A DNA stretch of 64,000 nt from positions 21,576,824 to 21,640,823 of the forward strand of contig CM043808.1 in assembly GCA_023974075.1 (NCBI GenBank), read 5' to 3'. The notes beneath the pieces were generated by a model. It was not told the DNA's origin, made no database searches, and worked only from the letters and a program-made list of their open reading frames with translations. The DNA comes from Chaenocephalus aceratus (lineage: Eukaryota; Chordata; Actinopteri; Perciformes; Channichthyidae). A program made the position numbers and the translations under genes. Positions 36,463 through 49,140 of the stretch are shown in pieces. Every line of letters begins with the position of its first letter. Within the stretch, counting starts at the first letter, position 1.

Positions 36463-38875
36463 ATTGCATTTAGCTGACGCTTTTATCCAAAGCGACTTAC
36501 AATAAGTACATTTGACCAGGAAGACACAACCTTGAAGAAAACAGAATCATATAAGTACATCAGGTTTCATAGAGCCAAACATTTCAAGTGCTACTCAACT
36601 GGCTATAGATAAGCCAGTCCTTTATTAGTATATAAGTGCTCTGTTAGCAGTTCTTTGTTAGTAATTCTATCGCTCGAAGTGGAGTCGAAAGAGATGAGTT
36701 TTGCGCCGGAAGATGTGCAGTAGCAGTGGTATGAAAAACCATGCGGGCTAATGACTGATCCGAGCGAGTTTGTGTACAGGGAGAAGAGGAGGGGACCAAG
36801 AACAGAGCCCTGAGGAACCCCTGTAGTTAATTGACAAGGGTTGGACTCGGACCCTCTACAAGTTACCCTGTAGGTACGGTCTTTGAGGTATGAGGTGAGG
36901 AGAGAAAGTGCAGAACCTGAAACTCCAAGTTTTTGGAGAGTGAGAAGGAGGATCTGATGGTTCACCGTGTCGAATGCAGCAGACAGGTCCAACAGGATGA
37001 TGACGGAGGAGAGGGAGGCTGCTTTAGCAGTGTGCAGTTCCTCAGAGACAGCAAGGAGAGCAGTTTCTGTGGAGTGACCTGCCTTGAAACCAGACTGGTG
37101 CGGATCCAGAAGGTTGTTCTGATGGAGATAACAGGAGAGTTGTTTAAAGACAGCGCGTTCAAGTATTTTAGACAGGAACGGGAGGAGAGAGACAGGCCTG
37201 TAGTTTATAACATCGGACAGGTTGAGAGTGTTTTTCTTTTTAGGAGAGGGTTTACTCTTGCCTCCTTAAGACTATTTGGAAAGTGACCAGAAGTTAGAGA
37301 AGTGTTGATTAAATGGGTGAGAAACAGTAGAATATCAGGAGCGATAGTCTGAAGGAGGTTTGAGGGGATAGGGTCCAGAGGACAGGTGGTAGGGCGGGCA
37401 GAGGTAATGAGGGTAAGAACCTCACTTGGAGAGAGAGGGGGAAAGGAGGTTAGTGTGTGGGTGAACGGTGGGACTGGTGACCCAGCGGTGAGTAAAGGTG
37501 AGTCAGAAAAAGAAGGGTGAATATCATCAACCTTTTTTTCAAAATGGTTAACAAAGTCGCTTGACAGAAGGGAGGAGGGGGAAGGGGCTTTGGGGGGGTC
37601 CAAGAGGGTGGAAAAGATTAAAAATAGTTTTTTGGGATTGGAATAGGAAGATTGGATCTTATCTTGAAAGAAAGTGCTTTTTGCCTGAGAGATCGAAGCA
37701 AAGAAAGAGGAGAGGAGAGCCTGATAGGTTAGGAGGTCGTCATGGTGTTTGGATTTCCACCGTTTCCGCTCTGCTGCCCGAAGGATGGTTCTATTAGCAC
37801 GCAGTGCGTCATTTAGCCAGGGAGCAGGAGGGGACTGACGAGCCTGCAGAGATGTGAGAGGACAGAGAGAGTCCAGAGAGGATGAGAGAGTAGAGAGGAG
37901 AGTTTCTGCAGCAGAGTTTGGAGGCAGGAGTTGGAACGAGTCAGAGGAAGGGAAGGCTGAGAGCACCAATGAGGCAAAGGTAGAGGGGGAGAGGGAACGG
38001 AGGTTACGGCGGACAGGTGCAGGATGAGAAGAGATTAGTTTGTTATGTTTGGAAAGGGGTAGAGAGAATGAAATGAAGAAGTGATCAGATGTGTGGAGCG
38101 GGTTTACAGAGAGGTTAGAAGTAGTGCAGTTCCTTGAGAATATGAGATCAAGGACATTGCCAGCTTTATGGGTTGGTGGGGACGGAGACAGTGAGAAAGC
38201 AAAGGCGGTTAACAGAGATGTTAGTTAGTCTATTTTCCCTGTCTGGAGGTTGAAGTCTCCGAGAAGTACAGCGGGAGGGCCAGTTTCAGGGATGTGTGAG
38301 AGGAGATTATCTAATTCCTCCAAGAAGTCCCCCAAGGCGCCTGGTGGACGGTAGAGAACAACAATGGTTAATTGTATAGGATGGGTTACTGTGACGGCAT
38401 GGAATTCAAAGGTGGAAGGAGTGAAGTTAGGTAGCTTGAAGAGGGAAAAGCTCCATTTGGGAGAGAGCAGGAGACCAGTGCCACCTCCTCTGCCAGTGGG
38501 TCTTGGTGTATGGGAGAAGGAATATTCTGTGGAGAGAGCTGCTGGGGTGGATGTGTTGAATGGAGTAATCCAGGTCTCAGTGAGAGCAAGGAAATCCAGG
38601 GTCTGCAGGGAGGCGTAGCCAGAGATGAAGTCAGCCTTAGGAACAGCTGACTGGCAGTTCCACAGGCCACCTGAAACTAGATGTTGGATCTCAGTGGAGC
38701 ATGTGGGATAGACGAGAGCAGGCCGGTTATAGCGATTAGGAGATACACGGGGCCAGTGATAATTGCGAAAAGACACATGAACAGGAATGGAGAAAATACA
38801 CATGATTATAGCATGAGGGGCTAGAAAAGTAAAGAAAATAAAATAAGACACCATGCGGTAATTAGCTCAATCAGA
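36463..38875 (-). mobile_element. L2 LINE with internal deletion
   Basis: The minus-strand 3' end is the L2-type tail GTAAGTCGCTTTGGATAAAA followed by TGTAA repeats (plus-strand 36463-36520). Endonuclease and reverse transcriptase segments lie upstream in order. It abuts the retroviral gag region and may have inserted into the retrovirus leader. A target duplication was not identified. Confidence 0.8.
36655..38854 (-). pseudogene. L2 ORF2 (endonuclease-RT), broken
   Basis: Reading the minus strand from 38854, the endonuclease shows LALTETWI, VVLYRPPG and LLGDFN. A stop and a frameshift separate it from the middle segment (37969 down to 37205), which is the linker to the polymerase. The last segment has the RT motifs DLSAAFDTVNH and GVPQGSVLGPLLF and reaches the residues just before the catalytic YADD box. 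There, near 36715-36725, the sequence jumps to KLISF-like residues that match the C-terminal end of L2 proteins. The catalytic aspartates and the thumb are therefore deleted. The element cannot retrotranspose. Confidence 0.75.
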
Positions 38876-39081
38876 GTAGGATTGTTTGTACCAATACAAA
38901 CAGGAATGGATGTGCAGGAAAAGTTCGGAGAGCATCAGGAACACAAACAAGTTACGGAGGCAGAAGAAAGACAAAAGGCAGAGGAGGCTTATGATAACAT
39001 GATGGCGGAAAGAAGAAGAAAAGAGGAGATTACCAAGAACTTCAGGAGCAAAGACGACAAGAAGAGGGAAGATTCCAGGAA

Positions 39082-40596
39082 ATGATGGCAGAAAGACAAA
39101 ACAAACATAGTCAAGACAAAGGAAAGGAAGAAAGAAAACAACAAATAACTAAAGAATGGAGAGAATGTCAAACAGCACGCCGAACAAATTATTCTCCCGA
39201 GTATTCCAAAAGACAAGGAGATGAAGATGACGACGGCGGCACACAGTTTGAAAACAGTGGACCCTCCCCATACCATGAACAGTCACAGCAACAACGCGGT
39301 TTTGCATCTCCTCCTGAGAATAACAGTAGTGACGAAAACGAGCAATATTACCCTGAGACATGCCCCGAAACGAGGAGAACCAAGAAAACAAAAAGAACCA
39401 AGACCGGCGCACATACCTCCATGCCATTGATGGCGGCTGGAAGAGCAGGATTTGACTACCAACCATGGACTCACAGGGACATGGAATCATTAGTGGCAAA
39501 ACTACCTCCACTCACCCAAGGAGGTCAGAAGTGGGTGAATGATCTAGAGAAATACACTGTCCAAGATCACCTGTGCTTGGGAGACATGAGGGCCCTGCTT
39601 GGACGAATAGAAGGAAGACTAGAGGCAAGAGCAGTGGATTCCGAGGCCAACTGCACCAACACTCCAGATGACATTTCATTCAACAAAATCCGGTCAAGGT
39701 ATTGGGCTGCGATTTGTCACATTTACCCAACAACACGCAGTTTACATGCCCTCAACAGCCTGAGAAAAGATCCGGGGGAAGACATGCATGCCTTCCTGAA
39801 GAGATGTGAAGGAGTGTGGGAAGACTGCACTGGAGAACGACATGACGTTTCGCCGGCTGTCATAATGCTGTGGAAGGACGCAGTCATTAAAGCCCTTCCC
39901 CAATCAGTGCAGGCACGCCTTAGAGATGTGGTGGGATTAGAAGCTAAACTCCCAGAAGAATGGAGACTAAATCTCATTCACCACGACATCAGATACCAGG
40001 AAATAACGAAGGAAGATGATGAAGAAACAAAAAAACTGGAAAAAAGACTTTTGAAGATGCAGGTGGCTGAGAGAGATACCGAAGCTAATAGAAGCAAGAA
40101 AATGACAAGGCAGATGCCGGCTGTGACAGAAATGGTAATACTAACAGAGAACGCAGGGCAGACGCCTCCAACAGTTCAAACTCAAATAGTGCCAGAAAAT
40201 CAGATGCAGAACCAACAAGGAGGCAGAGGAGGTTTCCGAGGAAAAGGCAGAGGAAAGGGTTTCCGGAAGGCGGGATGTTACATATGCGGTCAGCTGGACC
40301 ATTGGTCCAGAGAGTGTCCGCATCAACAAATGCAAAACCCACCACAAGCACTAGAATGTGATCCTACACAATGTCAGCAGCCCCAGACGCAGCAGTATTA
40401 CCCCCAAGTACAGCAACCACCTGTGTATGCTCCTGTCCAACTACAGCCACAAGCACCCATCTACATGCCTACACAGTATCAACAGAGGGGAGGACCCAGT
40501 GGTGGCAGAGGAGGATTCCAGGGACAGTCACAAGGAGGAGGGGTGCCAAACATGAACCAAATGCCTCTGACAGCTTGGAGTGGTCCATACGTATGA
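39082..40596 (+). pseudogene. Retroviral gag
   Basis: An open frame of 504 residues follows a charged leader that is in another frame upstream (38882-39085), so an early frameshift is likely. The N-terminal 120 residues are rich in E, K, R and Q, resembling a matrix or p12-like region. A capsid-like region (WTHRDMESLVAKLPPL onward, residues about 130-330) follows. A CCHC zinc knuckle, CYICGQLDHWSREC, lies near residue 400, followed by a Q/P-rich tail. The knuckle marks the nucleocapsid that packages RNA. The frame ends at TGA 40594, and the pol frame continues in register. Confidence 0.7.
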
Positions 40597-43500
40597 GGAG
40601 GCCCAGAGGATCCAATCACAGGTGACGCAATTCCAGCCCAAGATGAACCAATGGTCACCTGTGAGATTGAGGGAGAGAAGGTGGAAATGATGGTGGACAC
40701 AGGAGCCACAGCTTCCTGTTTGACAAGATTAAAGGGAAAACCACCACCACTCTCAAATCACACCCTCAAAACAGTTGGATACTCGGGAAAAATTGATGTA
40801 CAGAGATATACATTACCATTGGTCACACAAATTGGGAAGCAACTCCTGCAACATCCTTTCCTCTATGCCCCAAACTGTCCCATAAATCTGATGGGAAGAG
40901 ACCTGCTTGTAAAATCAGGAGCGAGAATACTATGCTCACCAGATGGGCTGATTATCCAATTTCCAGGCCAGATACCACTCTACCAGACGTACGACGGACA
41001 ACAGAGAATCATGATGATGGCAGCAAATCCAGAAAACGAAGACGAAAATGACACAACCACTGTGTACTGGAGCCGCTTAATCACCACTGAAGTCGATACT
41101 CCTCATGTCCAAAGAACGTACATGGCCTGGAAGCCATGGATAAATACACTGGGACCCTATGGGCCCCCACAAGATCCTCTACATTGTACGTACAATTATC
41201 TAAGGAGACCAGATGAAGAATATCAAGACGCATGGATGGAAGATAAAGAGGGAAAGATGGAAGATTTGACTGTAGCAGACATTTACGTCGGACCGCAGGG
41301 TGTAGCAGCAGCGGTAAAACTCACACCAGAACAAAAACAATGGTACAATTTATCTGAAGAAGCTGTTCCTCATGTCACACTCGCCATGACCATAGGAGCT
41401 GAGTCCAGATCATTGGGTCCAATGATAAAGACTGCATTGAACACAGAATGGTTGGCGACAGAATCACCTTTTCTGTGGCGATCAACAGACCAGACGATGT
41501 GGAGGATTGGAAACAATAGCCAGGAACAAGGGCTATTGGAGAAGCAAGAATTGGACAGAGATCATGGACGAGAACACACAAACCATCCGGACACAGAAGA
41601 AATGCTGATGCAGGTGCCTACACATCTTTGGGCCACTGGAGACTATGATGTTGGATTAGTAAATCATGAAGTCTCAGTGGAAAATTACAAACCATGTTGG
41701 CGCCCGCAATACAAATTGAAGCAAGAACAAATAGATGGAATAGGAAACACCATTCAAGGATTGTTACAAGCTGGAGTGATCAGATACACCGGCTCAAATT
41801 GGAATACTCCCATCTTGCCGGTACCAAAAGCTGGAAACAAGGGATGGAGAATGGTCCATGATCTAAGAGAAGTCAACAATGTCACTAAAACTGCTAATAT
41901 TCCTGTTCCCGATCCACATGTAGCATTACAAAATCTTAATCCAGGTCACAAATATTTCACAGTGATAGATCTAGCTAATGCATTATTTTGCTTACCATTA
42001 GATCCAAACGTCCAGGATATATTTGCTTTTACCTACCAAAGACAGCGATACACTTACAATCGGAGGCCACAGGGTTACAAGGATAGCCCAGGATTATTTA
42101 ACAGTGCTTTGAAACAAGACCTCAGTGCATTGCAACTACCGGAGGGAGTAACTCTGATACAGTATGTTGATGATTTACTTCTAGCCGGGCGAGATGCAGC
42201 AACATGTCTGGCTGTGACACAACAATTGCTAATCCTACTGGCCAATGTGGGCTACAAAGTGAAGAAAGAAAAAACACAGATCGCAAGGAGAACAGTTACG
42301 TTCCTGGGAAGGATGATTTCCTCAAACAGTCTAACTCTGACACCAGCACAACGGTCTTCAATCCTCTCCCAACCAAAGCCCAAAACAGTGCAACAAATGC
42401 TTGCGTTCCTGGGCCTGACAGGTTACAGCAGGACGTACATACCTGACTATGTGGATTTGACACAACCACTGAGACACATAATTGCAGAAGCAGGAAACAG
42501 AAATCTGAAAGCTACTCTCGAGTGGACAACGTTTTCCGAAGAAGCTTTCACGAAGACGAAGCAAGCCCTGAGTCAAGCGGCACACCTTTCCACTCCGGAT
42601 TATGACGATGATTTTTGCCTTGATGTTTCTGAATCAGGTGGAATAGTCAATGGAGTCCTGTTTCAGAAAAAAGGGGGAGTGAGACAGGTACTGATGTACC
42701 ATAGCTCAAAGTTAGACAATATAGAACTAGGCCAGACAGGATGTGCAAGACACCTAGCTGCACTAGCAAAAGTCATTGAGAAAACTGCACATGTGGTAAT
42801 GTGCCACCCATTGAAAGTCAACACAGCCCATGGAGTAGTAGCATTCATAAATTCACAGGCATTCACATTTTCCCCAATCAGGAAAATCAAGATTCAGACC
42901 AGTCTGTTGAAACCACATATAACATACCAAGGTGGTTTAGCAAACATGTCTACAGGACTGAGCACGGAAGAGCACACACCCCATGACTGTCAGTTCGTCT
43001 CCCAAAAGGATCTCAAGATAAGATCAGATTTAGAAACAGATCCTCTGGACCAACCAGACTTCACTCTCTACAGTGACGGCTGCTGCTACAAGGGAGATGA
43101 CGGGAATGTGGCCTCCTATGCAGTAGTCCGGCAGGAGGGAGAAAATATACAAACCATAGAAGCAGAAATCATCTCCCAACCTGCTTCAGCCCAACTGGCT
43201 AGAAGTAGTGGCACTCACCAAAGCCTTGGAGCATGCAGAGGGACAACGAGTCAACATCTATACAGATTCAGCATATGCCTATGGAGCAGTGCATATAGAC
43301 GGACCACAGTGGATCAGAAGAGGGTTCCTAACATCTGCTAAAACACCAGTAAAACATGCCGAAGCGCTAAAACTCCTGCTGACATCTTTACTGTTGCCAG
43401 CACAAGTGGCAGTAATGAAATGCAAAGGACATCAAACATTGAACAATGCAATATCCAGAGGAAACGATGAAGCAGACAAGGCAGCAAAGAAAGCAGGAGG

Positions 43501-43798
43501 GTACAGCAAGCAAATATGTACAAAGGCCAATACTCAAGAGGAGTTAACCACCGAACACATCAAAGACATGCAGAAATATGCTAGAGTGTATGAACAGAAT
43601 CAATGGAGTCAGAAGGGAGCAAAGGAAGTAGATGGCCTGTGGAGAGCCCACGACGGCCGTTTAGTCGCACCTGCAAAGTTATGCCACCTGCTAATAGAAC
43701 AATCACATGGTCCCACTCATGTAGGCAAAGCAAGAACAACAAAAGACATTGAACAACAGTGGTGGCATCCTTACATGAAGGACATGGTTGAAAACTGA
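40597..43798 (+). pseudogene. Retroviral pol, 5' part: protease, RT, RNase H, IN zinc region
   Basis: The pol frame is in register with gag and has no stop from 40597 to 43341. The protease has VDTGATASC. RT shows VHDLREVNN and the catalytic YVDDLLLAG near residue 505. RNase H begins at LYSDGCC. A single-base shift near 43200 moves the reading frame, and the second RNase H half (YTDSAYAYGAVH) and the start of integrase (the HH part of the zinc site) continue to a TGA at 43796. The CxxC half of that zinc site is absent, suggesting a small deletion at the stop. The frame then reads on to the hAT insertion. Confidence 0.75.
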
Positions 43799-43901
43799 TA
43801 TCCAGTCGCAGAAGCCCCATTCAAAGACATCTGTATTGATTATACAGACATGGGAGCAGATAATGTAGTCAGAGGGTTTAGATATATGTTAGTAATGATT
43901 G

Positions 43902-43909
43902 ATCGTTAT
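43902..43909. repeat. hAT target-site duplication, left copy
   Basis: ATCGTTAT, repeated at 45661-45668. It lies in the integrase sequence. Confidence 0.9.
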
Positions 43910-44069
43910 TAGGGCTGTCAAGTTAACGCGTTAATAAAAGAAAAAAATAACGCCACTAATTATTTTAACTAAGTATTTTTTTTGCTCGGATAGTGCGCAA
44001 CATGATCACAGCGTCTAGGCAGCTCCCGCTCGAGCATATGCCTTAGTTGCACATAGCTCCAACAATCCA

Positions 44070-44070
<1 letters not shown>

Positions 44071-44157
<87 letters not shown>
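44071..44157 (+). repeat. CA microsatellite, left part
   Basis: (CA)n of about 85 bp, interrupted by element D. It continues at 45297-45360. Confidence 0.95.
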
Positions 44158-44160
<3 letters not shown>

Positions 44161-45295
44161 CACGTTCTCACTCCCATCCCGTCACATATTGACGGACGGT
44201 CAGGGCCCCTCCCCGTCGCTATATTACGTACAGGGTACCCCTTGCCCGTCAGGCTTCTACGAGCAGGGCGTCCCATAGACCTTCATTGCGGACAGCGGAC
44301 CCCTTGACCGTCAGGCTTCTACGGGCAGGGCGTCCCATAGACCTTCATAGACCACGTGATCAACAACAATGGCCGACCTTCGTGTTATTCTCGGTGGAAA
44401 ATGCCTATTTTAAGGTTCATTTGGCCATTAAAATGCGTTTTGATGTCATTTTATGCGAGTAATGAGTTTTTATTTCTGATTATTTGTGCAGTACATGTAC
44501 ATTTCATACATATTATATTTCATATAATATAAACACCAAATCCCAGCATGCATTGCGGCTAACACATCCAATCAGCGTAGCTGAGGATCTTGGGTAATCG
44601 CTCGAAATGCCTACGTCTGTTTCCGGTTATTTTTATTTTGAAATTCAGTTCCTGACGAACGCCAAAAAAGCCCGAGATTATGGAATTAAACCAATAAATA
44701 AAAGCAAGGATAATTGTGTGTTATTGGTGAGTAAATAACAGTGTGTTATTTTGAAAAGAATAACAAATTAGAAGGAAAAAAAGATTTAAAAAATACGAGG
44801 CTCTGAGCCCCATGTATTTTCCTCACAGACGGCAACACTAAAGGTCTAAAATAAAGACCTAAATGAATATTTGGGATGTTCTTGCCTTTAGATTCTCCTA
44901 ATAAGTCCAAGTACAGAGGGTGACTTTGCTGTGAAAACACATTTCCACCAAAAAAAACGTTAGCATTCATGAAGTAATCTTCGTCATAACTAGCAAACTA
45001 AACATCATGTACATGTACTGCACACATAATCAGAAATAATCATTACTCGCATAAAATGACATCAAAACGCATTTTAATGGCCAAATGAACCTTAAAATAG
45101 GCATTATGAAAGTCTATGGGACGCCCTGCCCGTAGAAGCCTGACGGTCAAGGGGTCCGCTGTCCGCAATGAAGGTCTATGGGACGCCCTGCCCGTAGAAG
45201 CCTGACGGGCAAGGGGTACCCTGTACGTAATATAGCGACGGGGAGGGGCCCTGACCGTCCGTCAATATATGATGGGATGGGAGTGAGAACGTGTT

Positions 45296-45296
<1 letters not shown>
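44158..45296. mobile_element. Long-inverted-repeat element D (CAAC-N4-TCTCAC family)
   Basis: The right end, read inverted, is CAACACGTTCTCACTCCC. The left end matches except that the first base is T. CACACAC flanks both sides, consistent with a 7-bp duplication, although it lies in a CA run and so is weak evidence by itself. The arms are about 0.3 kb (44158-44515 and 44990-45296) and near-identical, with one 48-bp insertion in the left arm. The centre repeats a piece of element A (compare 44521-44843 with about 11630-11970). There is no coding frame. Confidence 0.65.
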
Positions 45297-45357
<61 letters not shown>

Positions 45358-45360
45358 GCA
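45297..45360 (+). repeat. CA microsatellite, right part
   Basis: (CA)n continuing after element D and ending CACGCACGCACC. Confidence 0.95.
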
Positions 45361-45668
45361 CCATTTGTATTGTATGAGAGGTTCCAGGTTGAATTGAGGC
45401 GAATATTTGTAATGTTCAGAGGTTGTTGTGTTTAATATTCATGAGAATATTTGTCATTGTTCAAATGATAATACACATTAGCATAAAGTATATTTGTCCA
45501 CTCATATGTTGATAAGAGTATTAAAAACATGAAAAATATTCCTCTAAGGTACATTTAGAACAGATCAAAAATGTGCGATTAATTTGCGATTAATCGCGAT
45601 TAACTATGGACAATCATGCGATTAATCGCGATTAAATATTTTAATCGACTGACAGCCCTAATCGTTAT

Positions 45669-46404
45669 ACGAGATGGATTGAAGCCATTCCCTGTAAGAA
45701 AGAAGATGCAAAGACAGTCATTAAATGGCTCAAAACAGAACTCGTACCCCGTTATGGAGTGCCAAGGATAATAAGATCAGACAATGGTTCACATTTTTTC
45801 AAGCAAACACTTGGAGGAAGTTGAGTTATATTTTGGTATAATTCATAAGTTTGGGTCAGCATACCACCCATAATCTCAGGGTATAGTAGAAAGAGCAAAT
45901 CGAACATTGAAAGGGAAAATTGCAAAAGTCATTTTTGGCACAAACATAAAATGGGTAGATGCTTTGCCTTTGGCTCTCATGTCAATGAGATCTTCTGAGG
46001 GTGCTAAAACACATCTTTCACCCCATGAGTTGTTAACTGGTCGGCCAATGCCTGGGCCTCCTAGAGAAGGAGGGACAGGCCTAGTTTTAGACATCAGACA
46101 AATAGAAGTGGATGAATATGTCGGGGCTCTGAGTAATATTATCCAAGTCTTGTCTACACAGGTTCAGAGAACTGCAGAAACACCAGACGAGACACCAGAA
46201 GAGACTCCTGTACGGCCGGGTGATTGGGTGAGGTTGAAAGTTCACAAAAGAAAGTGGGCTGAACCCAGGTGGACGGGTCCGTGGGAAGTTGTTGAAAGAA
46301 CTTCACATGCTCTCCGGATAAAAGGTAAAAAAAGGAGCAAATTGGCACCACCTGACACATTGTCGTCCTGCACCGGCACCTTCCAGAAAGCCCTTGGAAG
46401 TTAG
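45669..46404 (+). pseudogene. Retroviral pol, 3' part: integrase core and C-terminal domain
   Basis: Sequence resumes right after the hAT duplication. A catalytic aspartate is seen in SDNGSH. The frame then shifts near 45810-45822, and a TAA near 45871 interrupts it just before the region carrying the catalytic glutamate ([14 protein letters not shown]). The C-terminal domain has [11 protein letters not shown] and [11 protein letters not shown], resembling gammaretrovirus-like integrases. The piece ends at 46404. Env begins after element C. Confidence 0.65.
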
Positions 46405-46473
46405 GACTGATTTGGCAGAGCTGGAACAAAACGATGAATAGAAATCAAATCAAGTGATATTAAGATAGAAACA

Positions 46474-46480
46474 GCTCAAA
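46474..46480. repeat. Element C target-site duplication, left copy
   Basis: GCTCAAA, repeated exactly at 50330-50336. Confidence 0.85.
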
Positions 46481-47897
46481 CAACCTGATCTCACCAGAAT
46501 GCGTGACTCCACCACGACTTCTTAACACCACAATGCGTGGTGGAGTCACGAACTTTGTTACATTTACGTGTCGGCACCACGCAAACAACCCCAATGTAAA
46601 GTGAATGAGGCTCCTTTGTCGTGGTGCACACACGCATTTCTACCACATCCTGCAGTGAGCTTTTATTCTATAAAACGTTTTTAAAATCTACTTTATAGCT
46701 TGTAGTAACTCACGGGAGGCTTCTTTTATTTTATTTGTATTCATAATAATTTTTATTTTTCGTCAGAATGTATTATGGTGCATTAGTTACGAATTTTTGG
46801 TCTCAAAAAACAGTGCATTGTGTGTAATGCAACTGTGATTTTTATTACATTAGTTTGTTTTTAAGGAAGGCCAGAGCTTCAGCTGTGTCCAATAGATTGT
46901 TCCCTTTAGTTAACGTTTTTTAAAAGAACATTATATTCCGATTTGATCATGTCCCCTTTATTGTATTACGGAGAGCAATGTGAGCGTCCATTCCCATTGG
47001 ATAACGGAGGATTTTACACCCGGAAGTAAGTATACTCTTTACTGTCGATTGATTTTACAGTGATATCTGCACTACTCATCAACTAAAAAACACCAGATTA
47101 TCCTTGTTAATTACACAACATTGATTGGTTTAAATTGTGTACAATGCTTTTGTAATTTTCCCCTTCGATTCGGAGAAACAAATATTTGTTCAGTTTAGGA
47201 TGGCCGAAAACACTACATTACCCAGAATCCTCAGCTATTGTCTGCGTTGCCTCAAGCTCTGTGATTGGTTGACTGCATTCCATATGAAAAAAAAAAACGT
47301 TTCGTAAAAGATAAATCATACTTTATTCAGCAGTGCTTGCTTTACTCTTTGAAAGTCATCACATGAATGCATTGTAATAAATGGTTTGGCTGCATTACAT
47401 ATTACACACCTGTCGTAGTTCTGTATTTGTATTTATCTACAGAGATCTGGCTCAGAATAGACCGGAAACTATTCTTTTACCGTTCTGTTTTAATTTCACA
47501 ATAAAGTTAGTAGTTATAATTTGTTTTGATATTATTGTTTTGTATTAACTACTCATGTTAAGACCATCTTTTCTGTGTTGCTGTGGGGTTTTTCCATCGC
47601 TTTTGTGTTACAAATATCAAAACAATAACTAAATATATCCGTCGTAAACTAAACCAGAAACAGCAGTATATTTTATTTTGTTAACACTGTAAACTTGACA
47701 GCTTTTTAACCCAAACCACCTACAGGTTAAAGCACGTTATTACACGTTTAGAGTAATATTGAAATCTTGAAAAGGGATGTCCAAAATAGCAATTATATAC
47801 AGTTTTTAATTAACTATTTGTAGAGAATAACGAGTAGTGTATATACTTTATAGGGATCTGCAGATACATATTTAGTCTTCTCAAGCACCAACAATCA

Positions 47898-48072
47898 TTA
47901 CATTACATTACATTGCATTTAGCTGACGCTTTTATCCAAAGCGACTTACAATAAGTACATTCGACCAACAAAATACAAGCTTGAAGAAAACAGAATCATA
48001 AAGTACATCAGGTTTCATAGAGCCAAAACATTTCAAGTGCTACTCAACTGGCTTTAGATAAGCCAGTCCTCC
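47898..48072 (-). mobile_element. 5'-truncated L2 copy, 175 bp
   Basis: On the minus strand it ends with the L2 tail GTAAGTCGCTTTGGATAAAA and TGTAA units, matching the L2 at 36463. AATCA flanks it (47893-47897 and 48073-48077), the mark of target-primed insertion into element C. Confidence 0.75.
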
Positions 48073-48312
48073 AATCAAATATCTCTCCTGATTGTTGGCA
48101 CTTGATAATCACCTTCCCTGAATTTTACTCAGGTGTAACTAAAGTCTGCTTTAAGGGTTGTTTATATTTCACATCATTAATCAGAATTTGTAAAGTAACT
48201 AAAATAAATGTGGTGCAGTAAAAATACCTGGTTAACCTTAAAGAAAGCCCTCAGGATTATAAAAGACCCCCATCACCCCAGCCACAAACTGTTCTGTCTG
48301 CTGCCGTCTGGC

Positions 48313-49140
48313 ACAACAGCCGCATTCTAGGAGAGGATGTGGCTGTTGTGGAGGACTATAGTACCTGGGAGTGCACTTATGGGCTGAACTGGAGGATCAA
48401 CACTGACGCTGTGTACAAGAAGGGGATGAGCAGACTCTATGTTCTGAGGAAGCTGAGATCCTTCCACGTGTGCAGCAAGATGCTGGAGATCTTCTAGTCT
48501 GTTGTGGCCAGTGCACTCTTCTTTGCTGCGGTCTGCTGGGGAGGCAGCATCAGAGCCGGTGACACCAGCAGGATCAATAAACTGATCAGGAAAGCTGGGT
48601 CTGTCATCGGCATCAAGCTGGACCCCTTTGAAGCTGTAGTGGAGAGGAGGACACTGAACAGGCTGTTGTCCATGATGGATAACCCACCCATCCTCTCCAC
48701 CTGCAGCTGGACAGTCAACGGAGCTCCTTCTCCAACAGACTGCTGCAGCTCCACTGTCACAAGGACCGATACAGGAACACATTCCTGCCCACTGCCATAA
48801 CTCTGTACAACAAATCACCTCTGGCTGGAAGAGAACTCTCTGCTCCATAGTTTCTCTAATACAACCTCGCTGTACATTTTACACATATATAATCTGTTCA
48901 ATATTTGATATTCCATATTCCATTGTCATATATTTTTGAATATGTATATTTGCATATATAATATCTACATGTATGTTTTCTATTTCAACACGTATATTTT
49001 CTATTTTCTACTTTCTTTTCTTTTCTTTCTATTCTTGTTTATTTGTGGTTTTGTTTTATTGTAAAATGCCTTGTCTTTTATGCTGCTGCAACAAAAACAA
49101 TGTCCCAAATTGGGATCAATAAAGTACCATCTTGTCTTAT
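48313..49140 (+). mobile_element. LINE ORF2 3' fragment (L2/CR1-like)
   Basis: The plus strand encodes the end of a LINE polymerase: LRKLRSFHVCSKMLEIF, then ASALFFAAVCWGGSIRAG and INKLIRKAGSVIG. A TAG and frame changes interrupt it, and an untranslated tail ends GGGATCAATAAAGTACCATC. It splits another LINE tail at 48240-48312 and 49141-49430. Confidence 0.65.

Larger units (their letters stand above)
43910..45660. mobile_element. hAT-type element inserted in pol
   Basis: The 8-bp duplication ATCGTTAT flanks the element. The ends are TAGGGCTGTCA and its inverse, followed by TTAATCGCGATTAA-like AT-rich inverted repeats. The original element is about 0.6 kb and carries a CA microsatellite. Element D lies inside the microsatellite. 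No transposase frame. An 8-bp duplication with a TAGGGCTGTCA start supports a non-autonomous hAT. Confidence 0.8.

Noticed and set aside
43969..45435. Valine/cysteine and threonine/histidine frames
   Set aside because: They are translations of CA microsatellites.
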